NCBI GenBank assembly: GCA_030637945.1
Contig: DAOWFN010000011.1
Span: 1 to 14,625, forward strand
DNA length: 14,625 nt
Source of the DNA: Gammaproteobacteria bacterium
GTDB lineage: Bacteria; Pseudomonadota; Gammaproteobacteria; SZUA-229
Direction of reading: 5' to 3'
Positions 6,498 to 12,852 of this stretch are shown one piece after another (the first letter of the stretch is position 1; each line of letters starts with the position of its first letter). The translations under genes and the position numbers were made by a program. The notes below the pieces were generated by a model. It worked only from the letters and a program-made list of their open reading frames with translations, made no database searches and was not told the DNA's origin.

Positions 6498-7476
6498 AGA
6501 TAAGTGAATGTTGTGTTTCGATGTATTCGATAGTCTCTATCGCTTTATCTTTCGTTTTAATCTGATTTGACTTGCGCATCATCGCTTCAACGCGTGCTGC
6601 ATTGATCGATTTCTGGTTGATTATTTTTGGATAAAGCAGGCACATTTTGTCGACTAATAAAGCCTGATTGCTTGCTGTGTGTTCAAGGACTTCTCGTTGA
6701 GCATCTCTTAAAAAATCCAGGACCAGTAAATAAGGTGATAACCATTGAATAAATGCATCAACCAGCGTTGTTTGTGCCTGGTCCGGCCATTGATCCTGGA
6801 TGAGTAATTTTGGAAACAGACGGGCAGATAATTCTCTGCCGACATATTTTTTCTCCAGATTGATTCCGTTTAAGCCTTTGCCGTATTTAAATCGATCCCG
6901 ATAAAACCATTGTGCTGAGGGATTTGTGCCTGCACGTTGATTAATGAATCGGCTAAGCTGTTCGCCGGCAGTGATTGTCTGTTTGTCTGAAAAACATTGC
7001 TCTGGTAAAAACTCCTGTTTACAACGGATGCCAGCTTCCCAGGCTAATGTATCAGGGGGGTGAATCTCGGTTTCACTACAGGCGCTGTCGAGCAAGGCGA
7101 GGGGTTCGCCATTATTGCCATCAAGTAACCAGAGCTCATATTTATCTTCAAAATCAAATGGGCATTGCTCTGCGTATTCCTGCACGGCATCAAGCAGTGC
7201 ATTTCCTATCGCCTGTATTTCATTGTAGTGGTATGAGGCGATCAAAGGGGAGCGTATTAGGCCGGATTTTTTATTCCAATCGCCAAAACGAATATCAGGC
7301 ATATCGATTTCGAAGAAATCTTCTGGGTCATCGGTTGGACAGTCGAAATTATCATGGATATAGAGTGTCCAGTTCGTGCCGTCGATGGTGACGGCATCAG
7401 CACCACCGGTGGAGATAATATTCATCACACCACGGAAAGGGTTTAGTATTCTTTGACTGTAACAGGAAACAGGCAT
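6496..7476 (-). CDS. uncharacterised 326-residue protein
   Basis: I do not recognise this family with certainty. The start MPVSCYSQRILNPFRGVMNIISTGGADAVTIDGTNW looks like a compact beta-rich domain, with WTLYI and an acidic run DCPTDDPEDFFEIDMPD. The middle carries QYAEQCPF-like Cys/acidic segments, YELWLLDGNNGEPLALLDS and WYRDRFKYG-type aromatic stretches. The C-terminal third (about 230-326) is helical: FIQWLSPYLLVLDFLRDAQREVLE, then a basic Lys-rich helix. There is no signal peptide or membrane helix, so it is probably cytosolic. The TAG stop at 6498-6496 lies across the boundary with the fold-back element, so the original C-terminus may have been changed by the insertion. The TATAAT at 7502-7497 may be its promoter. 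Confidence 0.8.
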   Translation of the reverse strand: MPVSCYSQRILNPFRGVMNIISTGGADAVTIDGTNWTLYIHDNFDCPTDDPEDFFEIDMPDIRFGDWNKKSGLIRSPLIASYHYNEIQAIGNALLDAVQEYAEQCPFDFEDKYELWLLDGNNGEPLALLDSACSETEIHPPDTLAWEAGIRCKQEFLPEQCFSDKQTITAGEQLSRFINQRAGTNPSAQWFYRDRFKYGKGLNGINLEKKYVGRELSARLFPKLLIQDQWPDQAQTTLVDAFIQWLSPYLLVLDFLRDAQREVLEHTASNQALLVDKMCLLYPKIINQKSINAARVEAMMRKSNQIKTKDKAIETIEYIETQHSLI

Positions 7477-7496
7477 AAGTAAAATTTAGCTTAAAA

Positions 7497-7502
7497 ATTA
7501 TA
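7497..7502 (-). promoter_or_regulatory. possible -10 element for the 326-residue gene
   Basis: A perfect TATAAT reads on the minus strand at 7502-7497, about 20 bases before the start codon at 7476. The hexamer 17 bases further up (TACAAT) is a weak -35. If transcription starts near 7489, the FNR-type site at 7574-7587 would be centred close to -91, a position some class I FNR sites use. That is speculative. Confidence 0.35.
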
Positions 7503-7573
7503 ATAATTCTCTTATTTTGATTGTATTTATTAAGTTTTTTGGTGGATAATTACAAGAGGTTAACGTTATCTTT

Positions 7574-7587
7574 TTGATTTATATCAA
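7574..7587. promoter_or_regulatory. FNR/ANR-type binding site, perfect palindrome
   Basis: The sequence TTGAT-TTAT-ATCAA matches the FNR consensus TTGATNNNNATCAA at all ten specified positions. Its centre (7580.5) is exactly 41.5 bases from a predicted start at 7622. The hexamer TAGCCT at 7610-7615 falls precisely at -12 to -7 and matches the TAnnnT pattern. This is the geometry of class II FNR-activated promoters in gammaproteobacteria. It implies oxygen-limitation-dependent transcription of the downstream micro-protein genes. Confidence 0.75.
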
Positions 7588-7609
7588 GAGTTTTTATGTT
7601 GAGGCGGGG

Positions 7610-7622
7610 TAGCCTGTTGCAT
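7610..7622 (+). promoter_or_regulatory. -10 element and predicted start of the FNR-type promoter
   Basis: TAGCCT at 7610-7615 is a plausible -10 hexamer with no good -35, as expected when FNR supplies the upstream contact. The predicted start at 7622 leaves a 25-base leader containing the GGAGG ribosome-binding site at 7635-7639. Confidence 0.55.
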
Positions 7623-7646
7623 TAAAAAACAAGTGGAGGATAGCTA

Positions 7647-7769
7647 ATGTTGCAAGAGGGTGATAAGCAAATATTAGTAAATGTAGCTAAAGTAATTGCA
7701 GTACTGATTGTTATTATGATTTCTCTAATTATTGTGGCTGGGTACATTGGCAGCACTGTAACTAATTGA
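7647..7769 (+). CDS. 40-residue single-pass membrane micro-protein under FNR-type control
   Basis: A 40-residue frame starts at the ATG at 7647 with an excellent Shine-Dalgarno, GGAGG at 7635-7639, seven bases before the start. The N-terminus is hydrophilic (MLQEGDKQ). Residues about 12-34 (AKVIAVLIVIMISLIIVAGYIG) are continuously hydrophobic, and the tail STVTN is short and polar. This describes a small single-span inner-membrane protein. Many such proteins are accessory subunits of respiratory oxidases or transporters, and with the FNR-type promoter upstream a role in low-oxygen respiration is a reasonable guess. No family could be named. It ends 42 bases before the next small frame. Confidence 0.65.
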   Translation: MLQEGDKQILVNVAKVIAVLIVIMISLIIVAGYIGSTVTN

Positions 7770-7811
7770 TTTTTAAGTAATTAATCTATAGCCGTGTATA
7801 ATGATCGGATT

Positions 7812-7913
7812 ATGGACAAAGTTGCGCTTACTGTTACTCTTCTGGTAGCACTTATCTGTGCTGCAATTGCTTTTCTCAGGGTATATTTTGGTAATCAGCC
7901 ATGGAGTTTATAG
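7812..7913 (+). CDS. 33-residue hydrophobic micro-protein
   Basis: A 33-residue frame begins MDKVALTVTLLVALICAAIAF, hydrophobic over about residues 4-22, then a positively charged and aromatic tail RVYFGNQPWSL. It would form one membrane span. The Shine-Dalgarno is weak (CGGA a few bases upstream). It lies between the 40-residue micro-protein and slyD on the same strand and may be co-transcribed with both. The coding assignment rests only on composition and position. Confidence 0.4.
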   Translation: MDKVALTVTLLVALICAAIAFLRVYFGNQPWSL

Positions 7914-7980
7914 TGGCTGTCTTATATTGGCTGTTTCTGGTAAAGTTCGCGGCCTTTTCTGATTAATCTGGAATAATGTA

Positions 7981-8463
7981 ATGCAAATCGAGTCTAATTC
8001 TGTTGTAACCCTTCACTACACACTTAAAGACAATGACGGTAACATCATTGATCAGTCAGATGACGGAAGTTTTCTGTATTTACATGGTGCAATGAATATT
8101 ATTCCTGGCCTGGAAAATGCGCTAACCGGTAAAACTGCAGGCGATGAATTATCTGTTTCAGTGTCTCCAGAAGAAGGATATGGCGTAAAAGATCCTGAGC
8201 GTATTCAGGAAGTACCCAAAGAAATGTTTGAAGGTAACGACGATATCCAGGTAGGTGTTCAATTTCATGCGCAAGGTCCTGACGGTGCTGCAGTTGTTGT
8301 TACTGTTACAGAGATACAAGATGATGTGATTGTTGTCGATGGTAACCATGCATTGGCAGGTGTTGATCTAAACTTTGACGTTAAAGTTGTTGAAGTGCGT
8401 GCAGCTTCAGAGGAAGAGATTACTCATGGCCACGTACATGGCCCGCATGGGCATGATCACTAA
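7981..8463 (+). CDS. slyD: FKBP-type peptidyl-prolyl isomerase, SlyD family
   Basis: This is a 160-residue protein with the SlyD layout. The FKBP half-domain contains VVTLHYTLKDNDGNIIDQS, FLYLHGAMNIIPGLENAL and the VSPEEGYG motif at 61-68. An insert-in-flap chaperone domain runs from about 72 to 128, and the closing strand is FDVKVVEVRAA. The C-terminal tail has six histidines in residues 149-160 (HGHVHGPHGHDH), the nickel-binding feature of SlyD, shorter than in E. coli. SlyD is a cytosolic prolyl isomerase/chaperone that also delivers nickel for hydrogenase maturation. It may be read from the FNR-type promoter upstream through the micro-proteins. Transcription ends at a strong terminator 31 bases after the stop. 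Confidence 0.95.
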   Translation: MQIESNSVVTLHYTLKDNDGNIIDQSDDGSFLYLHGAMNIIPGLENALTGKTAGDELSVSVSPEEGYGVKDPERIQEVPKEMFEGNDDIQVGVQFHAQGPDGAAVVVTVTEIQDDVIVVDGNHALAGVDLNFDVKVVEVRAASEEEITHGHVHGPHGHDH

Positions 8464-8494
8464 AGTATCATTTTTAGATATTTGGTATCTAGAA

Positions 8495-8528
8495 AGCACC
8501 ATCAAGAAAATTGATGGTGCTTTTTTTA
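8495..8528 (+). terminator. rho-independent terminator of slyD
   Basis: A perfect 11-bp stem pairs AGCACCATCAA (8495-8505) with TTGATGGTGCT (8511-8521) around a five-base loop. It runs straight into a T-tract at 8521-8527. Confidence 0.92.
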
Positions 8529-8553
8529 TTGATTTTTTATCAGGTACGACAGC

Positions 8554-8582
8554 TTGACTAAAAGACGCATGATAAATATTAT
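8554..8582 (+). promoter_or_regulatory. sigma-70 promoter of the SET-domain gene
   Basis: TTGACT (8554-8559) and TATTAT (8577-8582) are separated by exactly 17 bases. The expected start near 8589 gives a leader of about 19 bases before the ATG at 8608. It lies just after the slyD terminator, so this gene is probably transcribed on its own. Confidence 0.7.
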
Positions 8583-8607
8583 AAATTTTTTGTTAAGAAA
8601 CTAGTCA

Positions 8608-8943
8608 ATGGTTATGTCTATGTTATCCGATGAACAATTACATCAGTTATTTTATAAGAAAGTATCAAGTATCCATGGCAGTGGTTTATATGCCCGCGAT
8701 AAATTCAGGCAGGGCGATTATATGGGTGAATATGATGGGCCGGTTGTCAGTGAGAATGGCTCACATGTGCTCTGGGTTGAAAAGTATGATGATGTCTGGG
8801 TCGGGCGTGACGGTAAAAATTTATTGCGTTATATAAATCACAGTAGTGAACCGCATGCTGAATTTGTTGGTTTTGAATTATATGCAGTGCGTGGTATTAA
8901 GATTGATGAGGAAATTACTATCGATTATGGTGAGGCTCCATAG
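8608..8943 (+). CDS. small SET-domain protein
   Basis: This is a 111-residue protein that is almost nothing but a SET domain. It contains the N-terminal SET motif IHGSGLYARDKFRQGDYMGEYDGP (22-45), the cofactor-binding RYINHSSEPHAEF (74-86), and the closing YAVRGIKIDEEITIDYGEAP with the catalytic-type tyrosine in DYG. SET proteins are S-adenosylmethionine-dependent lysine methyltransferases. In bacteria, short stand-alone versions are known but their targets mostly are not. The canonical NHSC motif is NHSS here, and there is no post-SET cysteine cluster. Three in-frame ATGs (8608, 8614, 8620) compete as starts without a clear ribosome-binding site. The downstream gene is convergent, 34 bases away. 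Confidence 0.9.
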   Translation: MVMSMLSDEQLHQLFYKKVSSIHGSGLYARDKFRQGDYMGEYDGPVVSENGSHVLWVEKYDDVWVGRDGKNLLRYINHSSEPHAEFVGFELYAVRGIKIDEEITIDYGEAP

Positions 8944-8977
8944 GCAGTAATATTCTGCCTGACCTTACTGATCGGAG

Positions 8978-9544
8978 TTATGTTGTAATGACAATAGCTG
9001 GCGGTTTGAAGTACAGGGTTTGCTTGCAGAGGCTGCAGATATACTTGCCGTGCTGATTTTTTATCCTGTTGTGTCTGATTGCGCCTATCTGATGCTCTCT
9101 GCAACCACATTCGTATGTGTATAGGGTTTTATTATTTTGCGGGATCCCTGTGAGATCATAGTTCGCTGTTACCGTTGCGTCAGCATTAAATGCCTGCATT
9201 ATTTCTTTCCATTCTTTTCCATGTGGTTTTATATTTCTTAAGCCATAGATGAGGTCACTGATATAATGTGCCACTTCATGTGGGATAGTGGTTTTAAAGT
9301 TGTCATCAAAGTATTTTGAGAATATAAAAGGGTTGTAACGGATCTCTCTTTTATGCTGGATGATCTTACATTTAACACGATACATACCGGCAGTTCTGCC
9401 TTTTAAGTTAAAGACTATCTCGACACCAGTGTCCTTTACTCCGAACAAGTTTGTAGCCTGGTCGATGCAGGCCTGGGTTTCTTCGATAACCAGTTGTTGT
9501 TTTTCGGTGCTCAGTGGTTGAATGGTTGATGGTGTATCAGTCAT
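8978..9544 (-). CDS. sprT: SprT-like zinc metalloprotease family protein
   Basis: From the ATG at 9544 the protein has 188 residues. It carries the zinc-protease motif PHEVAHYIS (HExxH at 89-93) with the third ligand in KPHGKEWKEIM (H108). A C-terminal zinc ribbon follows: YECGC (C146, C148), REHQIGAIRHNRI, and ICSLC (C170, C173). This is the E. coli SprT architecture. SPRTN relatives cleave DNA-protein crosslinks; the function of bacterial SprT is not well defined. The chosen start follows the efpL stop by one base (TAG-C-ATG), implying translational coupling. The frame stays open to an ATG at 9568 inside efpL, giving 196 residues, which is less likely. Confidence 0.88.
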   Translation of the reverse strand: MTDTPSTIQPLSTEKQQLVIEETQACIDQATNLFGVKDTGVEIVFNLKGRTAGMYRVKCKIIQHKREIRYNPFIFSKYFDDNFKTTIPHEVAHYISDLIYGLRNIKPHGKEWKEIMQAFNADATVTANYDLTGIPQNNKTLYTYECGCREHQIGAIRHNRIKNQHGKYICSLCKQTLYFKPPAIVITT

Positions 9545-9545
9545 G

Positions 9546-10109
9546 CTATGTGCGGGAAACAAATTCACGCGTTTCGGTGTTTATTTTTATCGTTTCACCC
9601 GGAGTCAGGTATTCGGGTACCTGTACGACTAATCCGGTTGTCAGGGTTGCTGGTTTGGTGCGTGCTGAAGCAGAACCTCCTTTTATCGCAGGTGAACACT
9701 CGCTTATTTCAAATGCCATGATTGTGGGTAATTCTATGCCAAGTACCTGCTCATCGCTGATCAGCGCGCTAAGTCCTTCTAGTCCATCATAGAGAAATTT
9801 GGCTTCGTCTTCTAAAGTCTCTGCCGCCAATACGTATTGATTGTAGTTTTCGCTATCCATGAAAGTGTAAGTCTCACTGTCGCTGAATAGTAGTTGAACA
9901 GCGCGGCGGGCGACTTCAACCTGGGTGACATTTTCATCGCCCTTGAAGCTGCGCTCAAACTTTTGTCCGCTAGAAATGTCGCTACCGGTCATTTTATATA
10001 AAGTGTTGCCGCCACGAGAATGAGGCGATTGAACAAATATTTTTTTAATCAGAATATTTTTGTTATCCTGATTGATAACAAAGCCTTTTTTTATTTCGTT
10101 CGCTTTCAT
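9546..10109 (-). CDS. efpL: elongation factor P-like protein (YeiP/EfpL)
   Basis: This 187-residue protein has three EF-P domains: a KOW-like N-domain (ANEIKKGFVINQDNKNILIKKIFVQSP), OB domain II (YTFMDSENYNQYVL), and OB domain III with ECSPAIKGGSASARTKPATLTTGLVVQVPEYLTPGE. It follows E. coli YeiP closely. The tip of the first loop carries arginine (R32 in SPHSRGGNTLYK) where true EF-P has the modified lysine, as in the EfpL subfamily. Role: relief of ribosome stalling at proline-rich or related motifs, binding between the P and E sites. The stop is coupled to sprT. It is divergent from arfB across 65 bases. Confidence 0.95.
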   Translation of the reverse strand: MKANEIKKGFVINQDNKNILIKKIFVQSPHSRGGNTLYKMTGSDISSGQKFERSFKGDENVTQVEVARRAVQLLFSDSETYTFMDSENYNQYVLAAETLEDEAKFLYDGLEGLSALISDEQVLGIELPTIMAFEISECSPAIKGGSASARTKPATLTTGLVVQVPEYLTPGETIKINTETREFVSRT

Positions 10110-10174
10110 GGTGTTTGCTTTTGCGTGTATTGTTAAATGCTTGTATTGAAGAAGCTGATTATGAGTGATTTTTT

Positions 10175-10582
10175 ATGCGTGTGAAACATTTATCTATCCC
10201 GGATAATGAAATTACTATGACAGCTGTTCGTTCACAAGGTTCTGGTGGTCAGAATGTCAACAAGGTCTCCACGGCGATACACCTGAAGTTTGATATCGTT
10301 TCTTCCAGTTTACCGGCAACGGTCAAACTGCGTCTGCTCTCTTCAAATGATCAGCGGGTAACAAAAGAGGGTGTATTCATTATAAAATCCCAGCAGACAC
10401 GAAGCCAGTTGAAAAATAAAGAACAGGCTTTGTTACGGCTGCAATCATTTATCGCACAGGCGCTTACGACAAGAAAAGCCCGCAAGAAAACCAGGCCAAC
10501 AAGAGCCTCGAAGTTAAAGCGGCTGAATGCTAAAAATAAACGGGGCGAGTTGAAAAGAAACCGTCAGAAAATTATAGAGTAA
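10175..10582 (+). CDS. arfB: alternative ribosome-rescue factor ArfB
   Basis: This 135-residue protein has the class I release-factor catalytic core and GGQ motif in VRSQGSGGQNVNKVSTAIHLKFD (GGQ at 24-26). A very basic tail, rich in Lys and Arg (RKARKKTRPTRASKLKRLNAKNKRGELKRNRQK), inserts into the empty mRNA channel of stalled ribosomes in characterised ArfB (YaeJ) proteins. ArfB hydrolyses peptidyl-tRNA on non-stop complexes. Length and architecture match E. coli ArfB (140 residues). It is divergent from efpL, so two ribosome-relief factors share a 65-base intergenic region. The desaturase-like gene is convergent 14 bases downstream. Confidence 0.95.
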   Translation: MRVKHLSIPDNEITMTAVRSQGSGGQNVNKVSTAIHLKFDIVSSSLPATVKLRLLSSNDQRVTKEGVFIIKSQQTRSQLKNKEQALLRLQSFIAQALTTRKARKKTRPTRASKLKRLNAKNKRGELKRNRQKIIE

Positions 10583-10596
10583 GCTGTTTCGAGGTG

Positions 10597-11397
10597 TCAG
10601 TTTTTCAAAAAACCTGAGCCCAGATGCTCTGTCTTATAAAGGTATGCGGGAATTTTGTCTTTAATTTTTTCGTGTAGCTCAGGTAACAGTGACCAGTGCA
10701 GACCCTGTTTGTGATGATGTGCCGTGTGGTAGCCAAGGTTTCCTGTCAGCGTGTTATAGATCGGTGCCATGATGTTGTATGATGCTTCGAAATCATTATC
10801 AACATCCAGGCCTGCATGATGGGCGTAGGTTACCCAGGCAGTAAAAAACAGACTGCTGATCATAGGGATAACAAAGACAAATAGGGCAGATACTGGTTGG
10901 TACCAGACTAAACCGGCAATAACCAAAGCTGTGATGGTTGACGCTATTAAAAATATTTTTAGTGGTCGAGGGTGCCTCTTGCCGACCTGGTAACCACGAT
11001 AATAAGCAGTCAGCATGACATCCATCGAGTATTTGAATCTACTCATGATTTTTCCGTTTTTGTCTTTCCACCGGCTTTCATCTTTGGTCTGATCGAGGTA
11101 GTGGTGGTGGTGCCCTAAAACATGGTGCAGGACCCACAGTTTTGAAGTCGCACCTGTTTGTAGTGCATACATCTGTTCGAGTAAATAATTGAGGCTGCTA
11201 TTTCTAAACGTGGGTAAATGCTGGTGATGGTGGTTCCATGCGCAGATCACGCCTTTTGGCGCTATCATGATCAGCCAGTATGTTATCAGTAGCCAGATAT
11301 TATCGATCAGGATGTATGCGAGAATATCGAGTGCAAATAATAAAGTGATAATTAAAACGGGTATACGGTCGGCGCGGTATTTAAATAGAGTCGTCAT
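10597..11397 (-). CDS. membrane fatty-acid desaturase family protein
   Basis: This is a 266-residue protein with hydrophobic segments at about 12-32, 35-52, 148-168 and 172-192, and the histidine boxes expected of membrane di-iron enzymes. These are WNHHHQHLP (56-60), HHVLGHHHHYLDQ (91-99), YAHHAG (192-195), and YHTAHHHKQGLHWSLLPELH (223-242). This fits the fatty-acid desaturase/hydroxylase superfamily. The enzymes use O2 and electrons from a ferredoxin or cytochrome b5 chain to oxidise acyl chains. A ferredoxin-NADP reductase lies three genes away and could feed such a chain, but that is inference. Length is at the short end of the family. Substrate and regiospecificity cannot be told from sequence. 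Confidence 0.87.
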   Translation of the reverse strand: MTTLFKYRADRIPVLIITLLFALDILAYILIDNIWLLITYWLIMIAPKGVICAWNHHHQHLPTFRNSSLNYLLEQMYALQTGATSKLWVLHHVLGHHHHYLDQTKDESRWKDKNGKIMSRFKYSMDVMLTAYYRGYQVGKRHPRPLKIFLIASTITALVIAGLVWYQPVSALFVFVIPMISSLFFTAWVTYAHHAGLDVDNDFEASYNIMAPIYNTLTGNLGYHTAHHHKQGLHWSLLPELHEKIKDKIPAYLYKTEHLGSGFLKN

Positions 11398-11486
11398 GAT
11401 TAAACTGGTGCATTTAAGATTGGGCGTAGCTTAATATACTTGGTCAATTATTTCTATAATCAGTTTGGTCGGGTAATGGGGAGTTA

Positions 11487-11918
11487 TTAAATCCAGTGGA
11501 ATGCCTGCTCAGGGTTTTCGTTGAACCAGTTAAGCAATTGTTTTTTAATGTTTTCCAGTTGTTTTTTTTGATAAGGAATAGCACTAACTGCACCCCATAT
11601 TGGCGCGGGCCAGCAGGCATCAGTAGTAAACCTTGCGATGTGGTGTACATGCAGCTGTGGCACAACATTGCCCAGTGCTGCAATATTGAGTTTGTCGGGA
11701 TGAAAGACCGTATCCAGGCAGCGGCAGAAAAACATGGACTCTGCGAACAGTTGCTGTTGATCCGGTACGGTTAATTGATGTATTTCAGTCGTGTTTTCAC
11801 GATTAGGTAACAGGATAAACCATGGATAGTTGGTATCATTCGACAATAAAAGTGAACATAAAGTGAACTCGCCGAGTACGATGCAATCTTTTTCAAGTTG
11901 AGGATGTAGTTTTATCAT
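11487..11918 (-). CDS. HIT-family protein (histidine triad-like)
   Basis: This 143-residue protein has the HIT fold: WFILLPNRENTTEIHQL, then LNIAALGNVVPQLHVHHIARF (77-97), followed by the conserved WPAPIWG. The triad H-x-H-x-H is replaced by H90-V-H92-H93, so the third histidine of the classic motif is shifted by one place. HIT proteins are nucleotide hydrolases or transferases; this proteobacterial subgroup has no settled substrate. It reads toward the desaturase gene with 89 bases between them. The gene upstream on the other strand is ferredoxin-NADP reductase, divergent by 91 bases. Confidence 0.88.
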   Translation of the reverse strand: MIKLHPQLEKDCIVLGEFTLCSLLLSNDTNYPWFILLPNRENTTEIHQLTVPDQQQLFAESMFFCRCLDTVFHPDKLNIAALGNVVPQLHVHHIARFTTDACWPAPIWGAVSAIPYQKKQLENIKKQLLNWFNENPEQAFHWI

Positions 11919-12009
11919 GAGTGTGGTTATCTGTATTTGTTCAGTGCTTCTTTAGTGGGTATATCTTGAAGTTTAAGGTATTTTATTTGTTAGTGATAAT
12001 GGTGGGAAT

Positions 12010-12756
12010 ATGGCAGTAGATTGGTTGGTCGGAAAAATAATTGAAAAAACCCGGTGGAACAAACGTTTGTTTTCCCTGCGCATACAAACTGAGTTTAAAG
12101 GCTTCAATTCGGGTCAATTTGTGCGTGTCGCTCTTGATATTGATGATGAACGTGTGGCCAGGCCTTATTCATTGGTCAATGCACCAGGTGATGATCTTAT
12201 AGAGATCTATTTTAATATCGTTCCGGAAGGGCCGCTCTCACCAAAATTGGCTGCACTTGAAACGGATGATGAAATTTATGTTACCAGCAAGGCCAATGGT
12301 TTTTTAACGATTGATGAAGTGCCTGATTGTAAGCATCTGTGGTTATTGGCAACCGGTACCGGTGTGGGGCCTTTTCTTTCTATTCTAAAAAGTGATGCGG
12401 TCTGGCAGCGGTTTGAAAAAGTAGTATTAGCGTATTCCGTGAGAGATTCTTCTGAGCTGAATTATCGAGATCGAATTGCAGAGATAGAAGAACAGCATAC
12501 CGAGCAATTTTCATTTGTACCGTTTATCACTCGGGAAAAAGTCGAAGGAGCAATGAATCAAAGAATAACTGCCTGCCTGCAAGATGGTTCATTTGAAAAG
12601 CGAACAGGCATAAGCATTAACGAAAATGATTCCCATATCATGATGTGTGGGAATTCAGCGATGATAAGCAGTGTTACAGAATGCCTGGAAAAGAGGGGGC
12701 TGCGTAAGCATCGTCGTCGCGAGCCAGGGCATATTACGACAGAGAAATATCATTAG
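12010..12756 (+). CDS. fpr: ferredoxin-NADP(+) reductase
   Basis: This is a 248-residue flavoprotein. The FAD-binding domain contains SGQFVRVAL and the RPYSLVNAPG motif (51-60). The NADP-binding domain contains LATGTGVGPFLSIL (113-126), VVLAYSVRDSSELNYRDRI and MMCGNSAMI. The C-terminus, RRREPGHITTEKYH, is the subclass signature of bacterial type Fpr enzymes; the final residue is His where Trp or Tyr is usual. It transfers electrons between NADPH and ferredoxin or flavodoxin, and in E. coli is part of the SoxRS response. A short G-rich sequence (GGTGGGA) precedes the ATG. The lower confidence in regulation reflects the absence of a recognisable operator. It is convergent with the orphan gene beyond the repeat. 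Confidence 0.94.
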   Translation: MAVDWLVGKIIEKTRWNKRLFSLRIQTEFKGFNSGQFVRVALDIDDERVARPYSLVNAPGDDLIEIYFNIVPEGPLSPKLAALETDDEIYVTSKANGFLTIDEVPDCKHLWLLATGTGVGPFLSILKSDAVWQRFEKVVLAYSVRDSSELNYRDRIAEIEEQHTEQFSFVPFITREKVEGAMNQRITACLQDGSFEKRTGISINENDSHIMMCGNSAMISSVTECLEKRGLRKHRRREPGHITTEKYH

Positions 12757-12771
12757 AGCAGTGAATAACTG

Positions 12772-12851
12772 ATAGTGAACAGTGAATAGTTAAAAATATT
12801 AATAACACTTTGATTTAATAGATAACTATTTTAGGATTCACTGTTCACTAT
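12772..12851. repeat. 16-bp perfect inverted repeat between convergent genes
   Basis: ATAGTGAACAGTGAAT at 12772-12787 and its exact complement at 12836-12851 are separated by 48 AT-rich bases. GTGAACAGTGAAT-type motifs are common dispersed intergenic repeats. It sits between the fpr stop and the stop of the next minus-strand gene, so it could act as a shared 3' structure, though no clear T-tract follows. Confidence 0.65.
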
Positions 12852-12852
12852 T

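Noticed and set aside
7797..7802. TATAAT hexamer before the 33-residue frame
   Set aside because: No -35 at 16-18 bases, and the predicted start would leave almost no leader before the ATG at 7812.
8942..8960. AGGCAG/CTGCCT hairpin between the convergent SET and sprT genes, considered as a terminator
   Set aside because: Six-base stem, no T-tract on either strand, and it overlaps the SET stop codon.
11966..12000. TTGAAG and GATAAT as a promoter for fpr
   Set aside because: The spacer is 23 bases, and the start would fall about at the ATG.
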